Assembly (NCBI GenBank): GCA_949775045.1
Contig: OX459101.1
Location: 20,274,466 to 20,338,465, forward strand
DNA: 64,000 nt
Origin: Metridium senile
Lineage: Eukaryota; Cnidaria; Anthozoa; Actiniaria; Metridiidae
Reading direction: 5' to 3'
Shown here piece by piece: positions 47,541-57,979 of the stretch. Under the pieces are notes generated by a model. That model did no database searches, was not told where the DNA came from, and worked only from the letters and a program-made list of their open reading frames with translations. The position numbers and the translations under genes were made by a program. How positions within the stretch are numbered: position 1 is the stretch's first letter; every line of letters begins with the position of its first letter.

Positions 47541-49757
47541 CCGTAAAAACAGTGTACGTTGGAATCCAACCAGTTAACACTGTCTTCTGATACGCGTACC
47601 AACGATGGATGTATTCATCGTTTTGTTGATGGTTTTCTGTATTGGTAGTGTGCAGGCGGCTACTAACACTGAAAAAGGTCAGTTTTCAAGTCTACCTTTT
47701 CAATAGAATTATGAAAGTAGTTTAATATTTGGTTTGGGGAGTGTGTGTACATTATTCAATGTATTAATTATAATAATATAAAATTTTTAAAAAAAAAGAT
47801 GTAATATATATATTTATATACATGAGTAAAATAAAAATCAAATCAAATCAAATGAATTATAATAAAATTGCTACTGTGGAATAGAGCACAAACACTATAT
47901 CAATAAAATAGAATCAAATTGCTACTGTGGAATAGAACGCAAACACTATATCCATGAAATAGAATCAAATTGCTACTGTGGAATAGAGCGCTAACACTAT
48001 ATCCATGAAATAGAATCATATTGCTTCTGCGAAAAAGAGCGCTAACACTATATCCATGAAGTAGAATCAAATTGCTCCTGAGTAATGGAGAGCAAACACT
48101 ATATTCATGAAATAGAATCAAATTATTACTGTGGAATAGAGCGCAAACACTATATCTATGGAATAGAATCAATCAATTTTCACTGAAATTTAGCCTATAA
48201 TCATTGGCTTAAATTTGGCGGAAACCAACAACAACAACATGCTACAATGTTACGGTATTAAATCACTATTTGTAACTATTGTAAATAAGTATATAGCCTT
48301 TATCATTGATTTCAGAATGCACCAACACTCCATACTCGAACTATCTTCACTTGCCTCGTTTGACGTTTTCCGGTACTGTCAGAGCTGATGTATCGACAAT
48401 TAACAACAATTACCACAACTTTGACACTGAGAACTTCGTTCAAAGAAACACTTTACCAGATAGCCATAATTGGAATCCTATGGGTTCTGGAGAGTGGAGT
48501 GTAGATGCTTCAGTTACCAATGTTTGCTACTTGGATGGCCAATGCATTACAGACCATAACCTTGATGACATCGTTGGATCGATGAATTTCAGAGGTGAGT
48601 AATGCATATGTTTTAGAGGAGCTTTGCTTAGGCTTGTTTTGTAGTTTGTATTTCTAATGTTCTGAATGAATTGAAAACAATGGGTAATTACAGTCAAATC
48701 TGAACTGATATGTTCCTATCTGTGTTAGAAGACTCGATATATTTTTAAGTCATTTGTTTTGAAATTTGCATAATTGACTCAAAACAACTTCTTATTCAAG
48801 GGGTTCCGTTTAAGACAGAAGTCCTTTCTAGGGTTGATGCACCCTGATGAACCCGTTGCTGAACCCAGATCAGTTATTTATACTATTTTCGTTTATTTTT
48901 ATTTTTGTATTCAACTTATATGAAATACAACAAGCAATCCTATTTCATTTAAATTGATCTCATTAACCTGTGAAACAAAGTGTATTGGTTTAAGTGTGAT
49001 AAAATAACAAAAAATAACAAAATAGAATTAAGGTGCACTAAAGTGAGTTAATGAGAACAGATATATTTCATTGTAAACCAATAGTAATCTATAATAGACG
49101 ACTTTCATAAATGGCCGTCACTAATTATCGTAAAATTTAAAAATAATGTTTTAAGAAAACGAAAGCTATCTTATAAAAGTTTGAGGGAAAAAATTAAATT
49201 TGGAAGCAGCTATAAGAGTTTGAAAAATCAGAAAAACTCCACAACTAGGCATCAAAGGCCTCAGCAGAAAATTACATACAAAATATGACAATACTAAGAT
49301 ATTAAAATATCTGTTTACTTGGAAACATAATTCTCCGCTATTCAATTTCATTTATGAATGTGGTCTATAAGATATTGTATTTCTTTAGACGGTAGTAACA
49401 AGACAAGTGCCAAACTTGTGGACCTCGACACGCAGATTCAGTTGGTCTCCCAAGTCTGGGGGTGGAGAATCCAAATAAAGAACTACTTGTCAGCGGATTT
49501 TGATCCAGCGCCGTTTCAGTACATCTGGAATAAAATGTCTGGTGTGGGTGGGGATCATGGATTTGGAGCAGCGTACCAATCCATACTGACCAACATCAGA
49601 TGGTTTGGCAACGAGTCCAATTCTAAGTTCTACAAGCAGCTGTTAACAGAGATGAAAAACGACAACATAGATAGTGATAAACTGTCTATTCGTTTCAATA
49701 TTGATTTGTACGAAGGCAACTTAAAGCAAGAAAACTTTACATATGGACGTATTGTAG
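47541..49757 (+). CDS. Secreted protein of unrecognised family, 5' part (3 coding exons, about 191 codons to the break)
   Basis: Coding exons: 47605-47677, 48316-48594 and 49389-49757. All junctions are GT-AG and phases close; the first exon carries a 5' leader beginning after the acceptor at 47540. The start [18 protein letters not shown] is a signal peptide. Then come [82 protein letters not shown] and FTYGRIVG. The order of motifs (PRL.F.G, N....G.. .W, D..VG, a long D.D.Q segment, closing ..G.IVG) reminds me of the N-terminal region of bacterial VioB-type proteins, but this is a weak, memory-based inference. The next exon was not found; transposons fill the following 10 kb. Confidence 0.7.
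47870..48178. repeat. 51-bp minisatellite, six copies
   Basis: AATCAAATTGCTACTGTGGA followed by ATAGAGCGC and AACACTATATCCATGAA recurs every 51 bp. Intron 1 of the gene at 47605; the open frame across it is an artefact of a period divisible by three. Confidence 0.9.
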
Positions 49758-49798
49758 GTAGGTTTAGGATGGACCTTATAAACTTCTTATTTACACGA

Positions 49799-49952
49799 TC
49801 AACCAACCAACCAACCAACCAACCAACCAACCAACCAACCAACCAACCAACCAACCAACCAACCAACCAACCAACCAACCAACCAACCAACCAACCAACC
49901 AACCAACCAACCAACCAACCAACCAACCAACCAACCAACCAACCAACCAACA
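49799..49952. repeat. (AACC)n microsatellite
   Basis: Essentially pure CAAC/AACC tract directly downstream of exon 3 of the gene at 47605. It gives PTNQ and VGWL artefact frames. Confidence 0.95.
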
Positions 49953-50009
49953 GATCGAATGACCGACTCATATACTTGGCACCCTGTCAACCGCCCCCAA
50001 TTGAAATCT

Positions 50010-50535
50010 CCTGAATCAAAATGTACAATAACAATAACAATAACAATAACACTACAGAAGGACAATAACACTACAGAAGCGTACATCGGACTCACAGAAA
50101 ACGACTTCAAGACAAGGTACAGAAACCATACCGCATCATTTCGACACCCAAAGCACAAAAACTCTACCGAACTTAGCAAACATATCTGGACTCTTAAAAA
50201 CAACAACATTGACCACCTCATTTCATGGTGTATCCTTTCATCAAGCTCACCCTACAACAGCTCAAGCAAAAGATGCAACCTCTGCCTTAAAGAAAAACTT
50301 CTAATCATATGCCGCCCCGAATTATCATCTCTCAATAAACGCAATGAACTTGTCTCTTCATGCCGCCATAGAAGCAAAGCGTTGCTACGCAACAGCTGAA
50401 CACTACCTTTAAATTTACCGCTTCATTAATTATGCAAATTTATAGTATATAATAGATGGTTATGAATATTCTTGTCATTAAAATCCCCTGAAGAGTGAGT
50501 AATCACGAAACAGGCTTGTCGGGATGAAAGTTTAG
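50010..50535 (+). mobile_element. Penelope-like element, 5'-truncated, GIY-YIG endonuclease end plus ribozyme
   Basis: After (AATAAC)n at 50025-50053, a frame to 50399 encodes [17 protein letters not shown], then [23 protein letters not shown] and LNKRNEL plus CRHR. This is the GIY-YIG endonuclease end of Penelope-like elements: the first half of the GIY motif is cut off, but the YIG, the R and the CX2C-type cysteines remain. The reverse transcriptase is absent, so the copy is 5'-truncated. The reading frame stays open through its stop at 50397-50399, indicating relative youth. A hammerhead ribozyme follows 84 bp later, as is known for this class. Confidence 0.85.
50483..50525 (+). ncRNA. Hammerhead ribozyme, complete minimal form
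   Basis: All parts are present. Stem I is ATCCC (50483-50487) with GGGAT (50521-50525). Core CUGAAGA is 50488-50494. Stem II GTGA/TCAC is 50495-50498 with 50503-50506, loop GTAA. Core GAAA is 50507-50510. Stem III CA/TG is 50511-50512 with 50517-50518, loop GGCT. The cleavage dinucleotide TC is 50519-50520, and the A15.1-U16.1 pair is intact. A very short stem III is typical of ribozymes in Penelope-like elements. Cleavage would fall after 50520. Confidence 0.85.
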
Positions 50536-50622
50536 TCTATTTGTTTTTTCTATCGTTAATATATTCCGCTCTACATTTATGTAACGAGCACTGTACTACG
50601 GATAAATCGAAACAAAGACTTG

Positions 50623-50623
<1 letters not shown>

Positions 50624-50665
<42 letters not shown>

Positions 50666-50916
50666 GTTTGCAAAAATTTTGACCGTACAAGTATATAAGT
50701 ATATAAGTATATAGGTATATACATATGTAGGCAATTCTGCCTTAGAACGTTCCAATTTTTTTCAGAATTCATTCAAAGACATGTAGTAAGCATCATTGAA
50801 GTATTATGGGTGGTTCTGATAGTACCAAGAGCGCATAAAATCACTCAAAGGCATAAATAAACATTACCCACAATGCAACCGATATACTTTGATGCGGTCA
50901 TAATTTTTGCAAACGA

Positions 50917-50970
<54 letters not shown>
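50624..50970. repeat. Two (TA)n tracts with a non-coding spacer
   Basis: (TA)n at about 50624-50661 and 50922-50968. The spacer shares GTTTGCAAAAATTTTGACCGTA near 50668 (in part), inverted near 50905 as ATTTTTGCAAACGACTGTA, so the two tracts bound a small inverted-repeat element. Confidence 0.8.
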
Positions 50971-50971
<1 letters not shown>

Positions 50972-50973
<2 letters not shown>

Positions 50974-51137
50974 ATATGAAAGGAGAATAGACGACTTCTG
51001 CAGGCATTAAAGAGAGACCATGACGCTGGTTAAGGCTTGTCACGCCTGAAAAAATAATTCAGGCTTAGAACGGGTCTCGAACCCGTGACCTTTGCGATGC
51101 TGGTGCAATGCTCTACCACCTGAGCTATTTAAGCCAC
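50972..51137 (-). mobile_element. tRNA-Ala-like SINE
   Basis: Minus-strand head 51137-51062: GGCTTAAATAGCTCAGGTGG (D arm, box A), loop CCAGCAT giving an AGC anticodon (Ala), and GGTTCGAGACC (box B). The acceptor stem has one mismatch and the anticodon stem one mismatch. A body of about 85 bp follows (TTTTTTCAGGCGTGACAAGC) and ends at a (TA)n tract. This is SINE organisation rather than a tRNA gene. Confidence 0.7.
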
Positions 51138-51659
51138 AGGGGAAAGCGGTCACATAGGAACTATATAGCACGGACTGTGCTGAATAAATATGTGCATGGT
51201 AACAACACACTTATCTTTAACATATATATATATATTTGTAGGCTCTATTGGCCTGTTGAGGTTTCTCAACATAAACACTGTGAACAATAGTTCTTTATTT
51301 TTCTTTACTGAAGTTATTTCCCATTAGGGAATTGTTACCTTTTTTGTATGCACATAATTAGTTTTTTTGGTAGGAAAGACAACTTGACTTTACGTTCACG
51401 TTCATGGACACTCTGCTTAATATGGTTAGATTTACTCGCAAATACTTTTGATGGTCCATCATTGTAAGTAAATGTCATTCGTTTTCATTCCAGTTTATTT
51501 ATGTACTGTTTGTAATAACTCCGATCACTATTATATTTAGGAATTTACCTTTGGATAACAAATAGTAAATCATCTTGGAACCGACGACTTTATGGTGCAT
51601 GTTTATCTAAAATCTTCTTCATCGTAAATTCAATGTGAATTCTGCAGTCTACTAGCTTC

Positions 51660-53612
51660 ATGGCTACAAATACTTCTAACAAATCAAGGCAAGGTCATCT
51701 TGGATATTTGACAAGACTCTTCAACGAAATTGAATCTTTGATTTCTGACTATGGGAATATTGTTCGTGTGAAGGAAATACACGCCAAACTAAACGCTGCT
51801 TGGAAACGCTTTGAACAAATAACAAATGATTACATAACAGGTCTTGGAGATGAAAACCCAAGTGATCAACAGAGAGCAATCGAACAGTTAATCGACCAAC
51901 AAGCAAAGATCGACGTATATGGCTCAAAGGTGGAGTTATACTTGAAAGACGCGAACGCCCAATTTAGTCGTCCAATAACTTCTGATTCAGCACAATTTAC
52001 TCAAGATAATCGTATTACTGCAAATAATACATGGCCAACAACAGTGGGAAAAGATCCGATTGCTAACATGGCAAGTTATTCTGCTCCATCTTCGATAAGT
52101 GTAGGATCACGACGATCAATTAAGTCCACTTCAAGCAAAAGATCTGATGTGAGTGAAAGGCTTCGTAAAGCTGAACACGAGTTTGAAAAATCGAGAATAA
52201 TGCAAGATCATGCTGAGCAACGGATACAAAGATCCTTATTGATTGAATCTAAACGACTTGAGTTGGAACTTCAACGTCGCATGGAGATTGCACGACTTGA
52301 AGCCGAAAGAAGTGTTGAAGATGCAAAGAACCGTACTCGTATAGCTATGATGGATGTTGAAATGGCAAAGAAAGAGTTTTCTGATGTAGAAAGACAGGAA
52401 TATGACGACGAATTCCCACGTGAAGTCACACCCATTCCGTATGGCGGTAAATCTACATCGACATCACTACAAGCTGAACCATCAACGCCTACTTTGAAAC
52501 CCGAAATAGACCAACTTCATCACTTTACAACTACACCTTGTACAACCTCGCCTCTAAGGAAAAATTGTTCAACAGGACCTGAACTTATTTCAACTTGTGT
52601 CATCCCAGATCAACCGACTACACCACTTGAACACAACAAAGATATTCTTAACGCCATGGTAAAGACTATGGAACGAATCAGCTTATCACAAGAAATTCCA
52701 TTGATTAAAGTGAGAAAGTTCAGTGGCAACCCTGAAGAATTCCCAAGCTTTCGACAAAGGTTTAATCAGTTGGTTGAGTGCAAACCTCTAGACGAGTCAC
52801 TGAAAATGGCTTCTCTTCTACAGCATCTAGAAGGAGCTCCGTTGAAGATGGCGTTACCCTATGAAACTATATCTGGTGGTTTACGTAAAGCATTGGACCT
52901 TCTACAAAGACGTTTTGGTCAACCGTGTCAAATAGTACGTGCCTGTATCGACAAACTCAAGGGACCACAGATTAACTACAACGACCGGAAAGGATTACAA
53001 GCATTTGCTGATGATGTTGAAAGCACCTATGAAACTTTGAAATCTATGAACTGTCTTCAAGAGATAAATACAGACCATCTAGAGAGGATCGTGCTTAGAC
53101 TTCCAAGAAATATGCAGACAAGCTTTGGAGAATATTTACGTAAGCTAGAAGAAAAAGGTCAGACTATGCCAAACTTCGGAAATGTTGTCCACTTCTTGAA
53201 GAACAAAACCTGTGCTGTTAACCATCCTTTCTTCTCAAGTGCATCGTCTGAAAATGCCATTGCCAAGAATGTGACGCCAAGACCCATGTTTAAAGCTACT
53301 ACGATGTCCACTTCAGAGCCTTCTATCAATACGACCACTCAAGGCTTGAAAGAAACTTCTGCAAATTCTACGCTTAAGTCTTCGAGTGCAACGTGTATAT
53401 TGTGTTCCAAATCACACCCTTTGTATTGCTGTGAAAGTTTCAAGTCAAAGTCTGTGAAAGATCGCCGCGAATTTGTTGTCAAACAAGGATTGTGCCTGAA
53501 CTGTATTAGCTCAAGATCTAGAACTCTAAAAACTCTAAGAACTAGTAGAATGATGAATTATCAAAATAAATATCAAAAACTTTGTAGTTGTTGCAGTTTA
53601 GTTTGGTTTTAG
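51660..53612 (+). CDS. BEL/Pao-type gag protein (DUF1759 plus zinc knuckle), 650 aa, no pol
   Basis: An intact frame. Residues 165-240 form a coiled coil (KAEHEFEKSRIMQDHAEQR, LELELQRRMEIARLEAERS). Residues 345-500 match the DUF1759 capsid-like region of BEL/Pao retrotransposons: RKFSGNPEEFPSFRQRF, LLQHLEGAPLKMA, LDKLKGP-like and VLRLPRNMQ. Residues 579-614 hold CILCSKSHPLYCCESF and GLCLNC, a zinc-knuckle-like pair. The frame then ends in low-complexity sequence with no protease, reverse transcriptase or integrase downstream, and no LTR pair was found. It is a gag-only remnant or a captured gag gene. Confidence 0.8.
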   Translation: MATNTSNKSRQGHLGYLTRLFNEIESLISDYGNIVRVKEIHAKLNAAWKRFEQITNDYITGLGDENPSDQQRAIEQLIDQQAKIDVYGSKVELYLKDANAQFSRPITSDSAQFTQDNRITANNTWPTTVGKDPIANMASYSAPSSISVGSRRSIKSTSSKRSDVSERLRKAEHEFEKSRIMQDHAEQRIQRSLLIESKRLELELQRRMEIARLEAERSVEDAKNRTRIAMMDVEMAKKEFSDVERQEYDDEFPREVTPIPYGGKSTSTSLQAEPSTPTLKPEIDQLHHFTTTPCTTSPLRKNCSTGPELISTCVIPDQPTTPLEHNKDILNAMVKTMERISLSQEIPLIKVRKFSGNPEEFPSFRQRFNQLVECKPLDESLKMASLLQHLEGAPLKMALPYETISGGLRKALDLLQRRFGQPCQIVRACIDKLKGPQINYNDRKGLQAFADDVESTYETLKSMNCLQEINTDHLERIVLRLPRNMQTSFGEYLRKLEEKGQTMPNFGNVVHFLKNKTCAVNHPFFSSASSENAIAKNVTPRPMFKATTMSTSEPSINTTTQGLKETSANSTLKSSSATCILCSKSHPLYCCESFKSKSVKDRREFVVKQGLCLNCISSRSRTLKTLRTSRMMNYQNKYQKLCSCCSLVWF

Positions 53613-56150
53613 CTTACTCTGTTCAGTTTGTTTTCGCTGTAACAACACCATACCATGTGGTCGTGACCTCTAAGATAACAAATTTTGACAGCTCCTGTCA
53701 ATATTCCAACGCATTCATTAGACTATCAAAAATGCTTTTTCATTTATATCTTCTTTGCAAAAAATATTTTTGAACTAAATTTTTTATAAGGTTGTGGATT
53801 TCAATCTGTTGTTTGATTTAACTTGTTTTTTAAAAAACGTGTACTTTGAGGTGAATTGTGTCCTGTATATCCTTAACGTCGAGTTACGGTTTTAAACAGC
53901 ACAATATACAATAGTGATTGCACATCAAATATTTTAATACAAGGAAAATAAAGGATTGGGTAACCTTAGATCGCAGTTACGCGCTTCAAGTTACGCGCCC
54001 CGAGTTACGCGCTCTTCGAGTTACGCGCTCTATAACGCCCCCACTGAGCTTGACCACGCCCAGTGTACAACTCGATAAAACTAACGCAACTTAGTTCCTT
54101 CGAGTTACACGCTGGTCGCATGACTCGATGCAACTAAAACAGCTTAGTGTCATCGAGTTAAGCGCTACAGACTTCAAAAATAGAAAAATGTGTAAATAAA
54201 ATTTAAAAAAAGAAGAAAAAACTGTTTATGTTTATATATATTTTATTTTTTAAAGATCGGAAAAATCATTTCACTACAATATGTTGATATAAAAGCTATC
54301 TTCACCACCAAAATAGCTAAATATAAATATCGTAGCCGGGCGGGATGATTACACGTTCTCTCAGGTATGAAGTCTAGGTGAGAAGTATCTCGAATGCCCT
54401 CGTGCTACATTTAGGTATTTAAGCAATCGTTTGCAACAATTCTGCCCATTTCTGCAAAGTTACGCCGTCGGTACAGCATCTTTAAGACGAGTTTTTTGCC
54501 CCTCCCTCCTCCCCTTCGGCGACGTTCACATAAGCCGACACAGTTTCCTCACTCCCTCTTCGCCCCGGCAAAATTCGATTCTCCCATAACTTAACCCGCC
54601 AGGGCGAAGAATAGATGAGCTACTTGGGGGTGAAAATGATGTACTATTTGTATTTACATATTTACTGTGCGACTCGCCGTACCGTAGTCACTTTGACATT
54701 ATAATTTTGACATTTTTTCATCTCAATCGGACCAATCAGATACACGTTTATATCTTGAGGCGGAGTTAATATCGATCAGAGGCGGAGACTTTAGAAATCC
54801 CGCGAATTAAGCTAATTGCACATAGCGTTGCCACTCGCAAGTCCTCAGTTCAAAGTTGCGTTGTCCTCCGCGTATTTATCTATTATCTGTTTGATAATTG
54901 CCGTACTGATGGGTTTCTTCTTTACTTTGGGCGTTTTCCTCGCTCGCTTTGCGCTTTCAACTATGTTTCTTTCAACTGTGTTTCAAATTGATATTGCAGT
55001 TAGTATCACCGCCTCAAGACTGTGTTAGCATAACACTAACTATGCTTATACCCTTATTTGTTTACGTTCTATTTTACGCTGCTTTCCTTCCTGGGCTCTA
55101 TAATTTGATATTCTACGTCCCCCTTTTGATTCCCTGTTCCTTGTTCCTCTGTACTCTCTACCGACCCGCCCTTGCGTTGGTCTACACAGCTGCCTGCACT
55201 AGGCTTTTCTACTGTGCACACTATAAATATTAGCTATGACTTACTGTGATCGTTAACGTGAAGAGAAGTCGCATCTGAATGCTATAACTTGACCGTTGAA
55301 TCTTTCGGATCCCAGTGGCGAATTACTCGGTTTCTTGCTAGTCTTAGAGCTGTTTTGTCATCGACGATTGTATTGTCTCCTATAAAACGCTTGCACTTGT
55401 GCTCGTTTAAAGGTCAGAAACGGCCAAAACGGGGTCACTAGAGTTCCTATTGCAATAATACAGACCGGAGGTATTACCAGGCAGTTTTGTTTCTCTAGAT
55501 TATGGGCAAAGAAATCTACTCCTTCTGCGCCTGGGTTCCAAAACCTCGAGTAAATCTTGGTAATTTAGCGTTATAGTAGGTGGTAGCTGCTATAGGGTTT
55601 GGAAGCACTCGTTTGAAATTTACCAATCGTCTCGGTCGATTAATTTGCTAATTGCATCTGCTTGTTGATTTTTCCGATCGAGGTATCCACTCTATCTCTA
55701 GATTTACATGTTTAAATCCTGTCTTCTTTATAGCCTATGAAAGAGATAACGAGAGCAGTTTCTACGAAATAATGAATTCCGATTGGAAATATATCCCGGC
55801 TACATGTGTTAAATTAATGTTTAAGCCTATCAGGCACGTAATCAGCACCGTATGAGCTGTTAATGACTTCGGGTGGGTGGGCGAGAAACTATACCTCTGA
55901 ACTGAACTCAGATTTAGTTGTTGTTGGTCCACAAACGTGAGTGAGGCGTGAGTGCGAACATTTCGTTTTAGTACTAGGTTGAGGCCCCATCCATTCTTTA
56001 TTTCACAGTAAAATAATACTTTTTTACAATTTTTACTGGTATAGATCTAGCTTCAGCTCGGGATCCTACCCGGCTCCTGAGAGCTGAAGCACCTTTCTTA
56101 ATATATGTGCCGTGCCTAAAAGTACAGATTTTTGTAAATCTAATCATAAT
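53613..56150. other. No supported gene; ACGCG-rich repeat and promoter-like stretch
   Basis: 53970-54175 carries five or more scattered copies of CGAGTTACGCGC. At 54720-54800 there is GGACCAATCAGAT (CCAAT box) beside GAGGCGGAG motifs, and at 55221 TATAAATA follows a T/C-rich region with two short plus-strand frames (54816-55028, 54949-55233) that show no known domain. This could be a retroelement LTR or a host promoter; I cannot tell which. Confidence 0.35.
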
Positions 56151-56154
56151 GTTA

Positions 56155-57190
56155 TTAAGTGTTAAGTTCAAGTCTTTGAATATGGTCTTTAAAGTTTTTC
56201 GATATGGTTCCTAGCGATCCTATTACTATTGGTACTACTATGGTCTTCATCTCCCACAGCCTTTCAAGTTCTATTCTTAGGTCTTGGTATTTTTCTATCT
56301 TTTCCCTCTCCTTCACATCAATCCTACAGTCTTTAGGTACTGAAACGTCAATCAGCTCCACCTTCTTCTTGTTCTTATCAATGACTACAATGTCCGGTCT
56401 TCTTGCTTCAATTTTCTTGTCAGTGTATATATTGAAGTCCCATAGAATCTTGGTGTTTTCGTTTTCTACTACTTAATTTCTCGGGGTTGTGATCCCACCA
56501 ATTCTTTGCTGTGCATTGTATGTTGTGGTTTTTTTTACATAGATGCCAATGTATGGTACTTGCAACTTTTTCGTGTCTGTCTTTGTATTCGTTTCCAGCT
56601 AAGACTTCGCATCCAGCTACCAAGTGGTCCACTGTTTCCGTTTTTTTTTTTACACCGATCGACATAGCGATGATTCATTGATGTTGTATTTACTTTTCAT
56701 GTAGTTTGTTGGTAGTGATTGGTCTTGCGCAGCGATGAGAAGTCCTTCCGTCTCAATTTTGAGGTGTCCTTTGTTCAACCAAAGCCAAGTGCTCTCCTGG
56801 TCCATCTTATCTCCGCATGTCTTAATGTAGCGTCCGTGTAAAGGCTTCTCTTTGTATCTTTCAAGACTTTCCTTACTCCTGCGTTGATGGTATTGCTTTG
56901 TGGTCTCTTCTGATTCTACTATAACTTCTCTTACGATAGTCCGTAGAGTTTCATTTTTGCTGACATATTCTTTCAAGGAAACTAGCTCTTCCGGCCCTCT
57001 CTTACAGTGTCTTCAATAGCCTTAAGCCCTCTTCCCCCTATAGATCTTGAAAGGTAGACACGGTCTACATCAGCACGTGGATGCAAGCCTCGATGTATTG
57101 TGACTAACTTTCGTGTCTTTGTGTCTAGTGAATGGAGTTCTTCTTTTGTCCAATTTATTATTCCAGCCGTGCGTGTATCTTATTACTGCA
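56155..57190 (-). pseudogene. Decayed LINE C-terminus with restriction-like endonuclease (R2/R4/NeSL-type)
   Basis: Fragments in three frames on the minus strand: HRGLHPRADVDRVYLSRSIGG, LLIAAQDQSLPTNYMKSK, a C..C...TV.HLV.GC zinc-like motif (partial), RRPDIVVID with VELIDVSVP, and EKIEKYQDLRIELE. These are typical of the end of restriction-like-endonuclease LINEs, where PD...D/E..V is the nuclease site and KY(Q/H)xL follows. The frame breaks near 56655 (a T-run) and near 56430-56470. The reverse transcriptase domain is absent. A (TTA)n tract borders it at 57240. Confidence 0.65.
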
Positions 57191-57238
57191 TATATATTAA
57201 TAGCAGAGATCTTGTTTCTTCCTGACAACTTTGACAAC

Positions 57239-57239
<1 letters not shown>

Positions 57240-57320
<81 letters not shown>

Positions 57321-57540
57321 TTATTTTTATTATTATAAATATTTATATGATTATATTTATTATTTGTTTGTTCGTTTCATTCATTCATTCATTCATTCAT
57401 TCATTCATTCATTCATTCATTCATTCATTCATTCATTCATTCATTCATTCATTCATTCATTCATTCATTCATTCATTCATTCATTCATTCATTCATTCAT
57501 CCAGTCATTCATTCATTCAATCATTCATTCAATCATAAAA
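57240..57540. repeat. (TTA)n followed by (TTCA)n microsatellites
   Basis: (TTA)n with a few interruptions at 57240-57335, then pure (TTCA)n at 57377-57500, then degenerate TTCA/ATCA to 57540. Frames of SFIH repeats are artefacts. Confidence 0.95.
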
Positions 57541-57901
57541 ACATCCATTCGTTTATTCTATTCTTTATTCATTTTTGTTTATTTATAGCTGATGTCTTAA
57601 ATACTTAGTTTGAATCAACGTATAGAAGGAAAAAAAATGAAAAAGTATGGTGAAATGATTTATCATGCATACATCAATTTGACATATTTCTGCAAAACTG
57701 TTGGGATGGGTTTCCTGTGGATTTTTCTACGTCCGCCAGATTTTGCCGGACCTAGAAAGCTAGGTCGGTGATTGGTTCAGAAGATTATATAGTTTGGGGT
57801 TCCTATGTTATTATTCTTGAAAACACATTGGCTGGCCTTGTTTTTGTTGATGGTGAATATTTAGATTCATTTTTATACTCAGTATCTCTCTCAGTCAAAC
57901 T

Positions 57902-57941
57902 CTTTTACTCCGAAAGGCTAAAGCTCGAAACGTAAGTAAAG
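57902..57941 (+). ncRNA. Degenerate hammerhead-like / Penelope-terminus motif
   Basis: Stem I CTTTTACT (57902-57909) with AGTAAAG (57935-57941), a damaged core CCGAAA, stem-loop GGCTAAAGCTC, GAAAC and GTA at the cleavage position. The following TTTTACTCGCTAGTTTCCATTT matches the 112-bp repeat in the lectin gene. Probably inactive. Confidence 0.35.
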
Positions 57942-57979
57942 TTAAGCTAGTTTTACTCGCTAGTTTCCATTTATATTCT

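Noticed and set aside
49358..50014. 218-codon frame with a PTNQ-repeat tail
   Set aside because: Only the part up to 49757 is exon 3; the tail is an (AACC)n microsatellite after the splice donor.
51062..51137. tRNA-Ala(AGC) gene on the minus strand
   Set aside because: Mismatches in the acceptor and anticodon stems and a SINE-like body with a (TA)n end favour a tRNA-derived SINE.
56204..56476. Plus-strand 90-codon frame
   Set aside because: It is antisense to the decayed restriction-like-endonuclease LINE, which explains its open frame.
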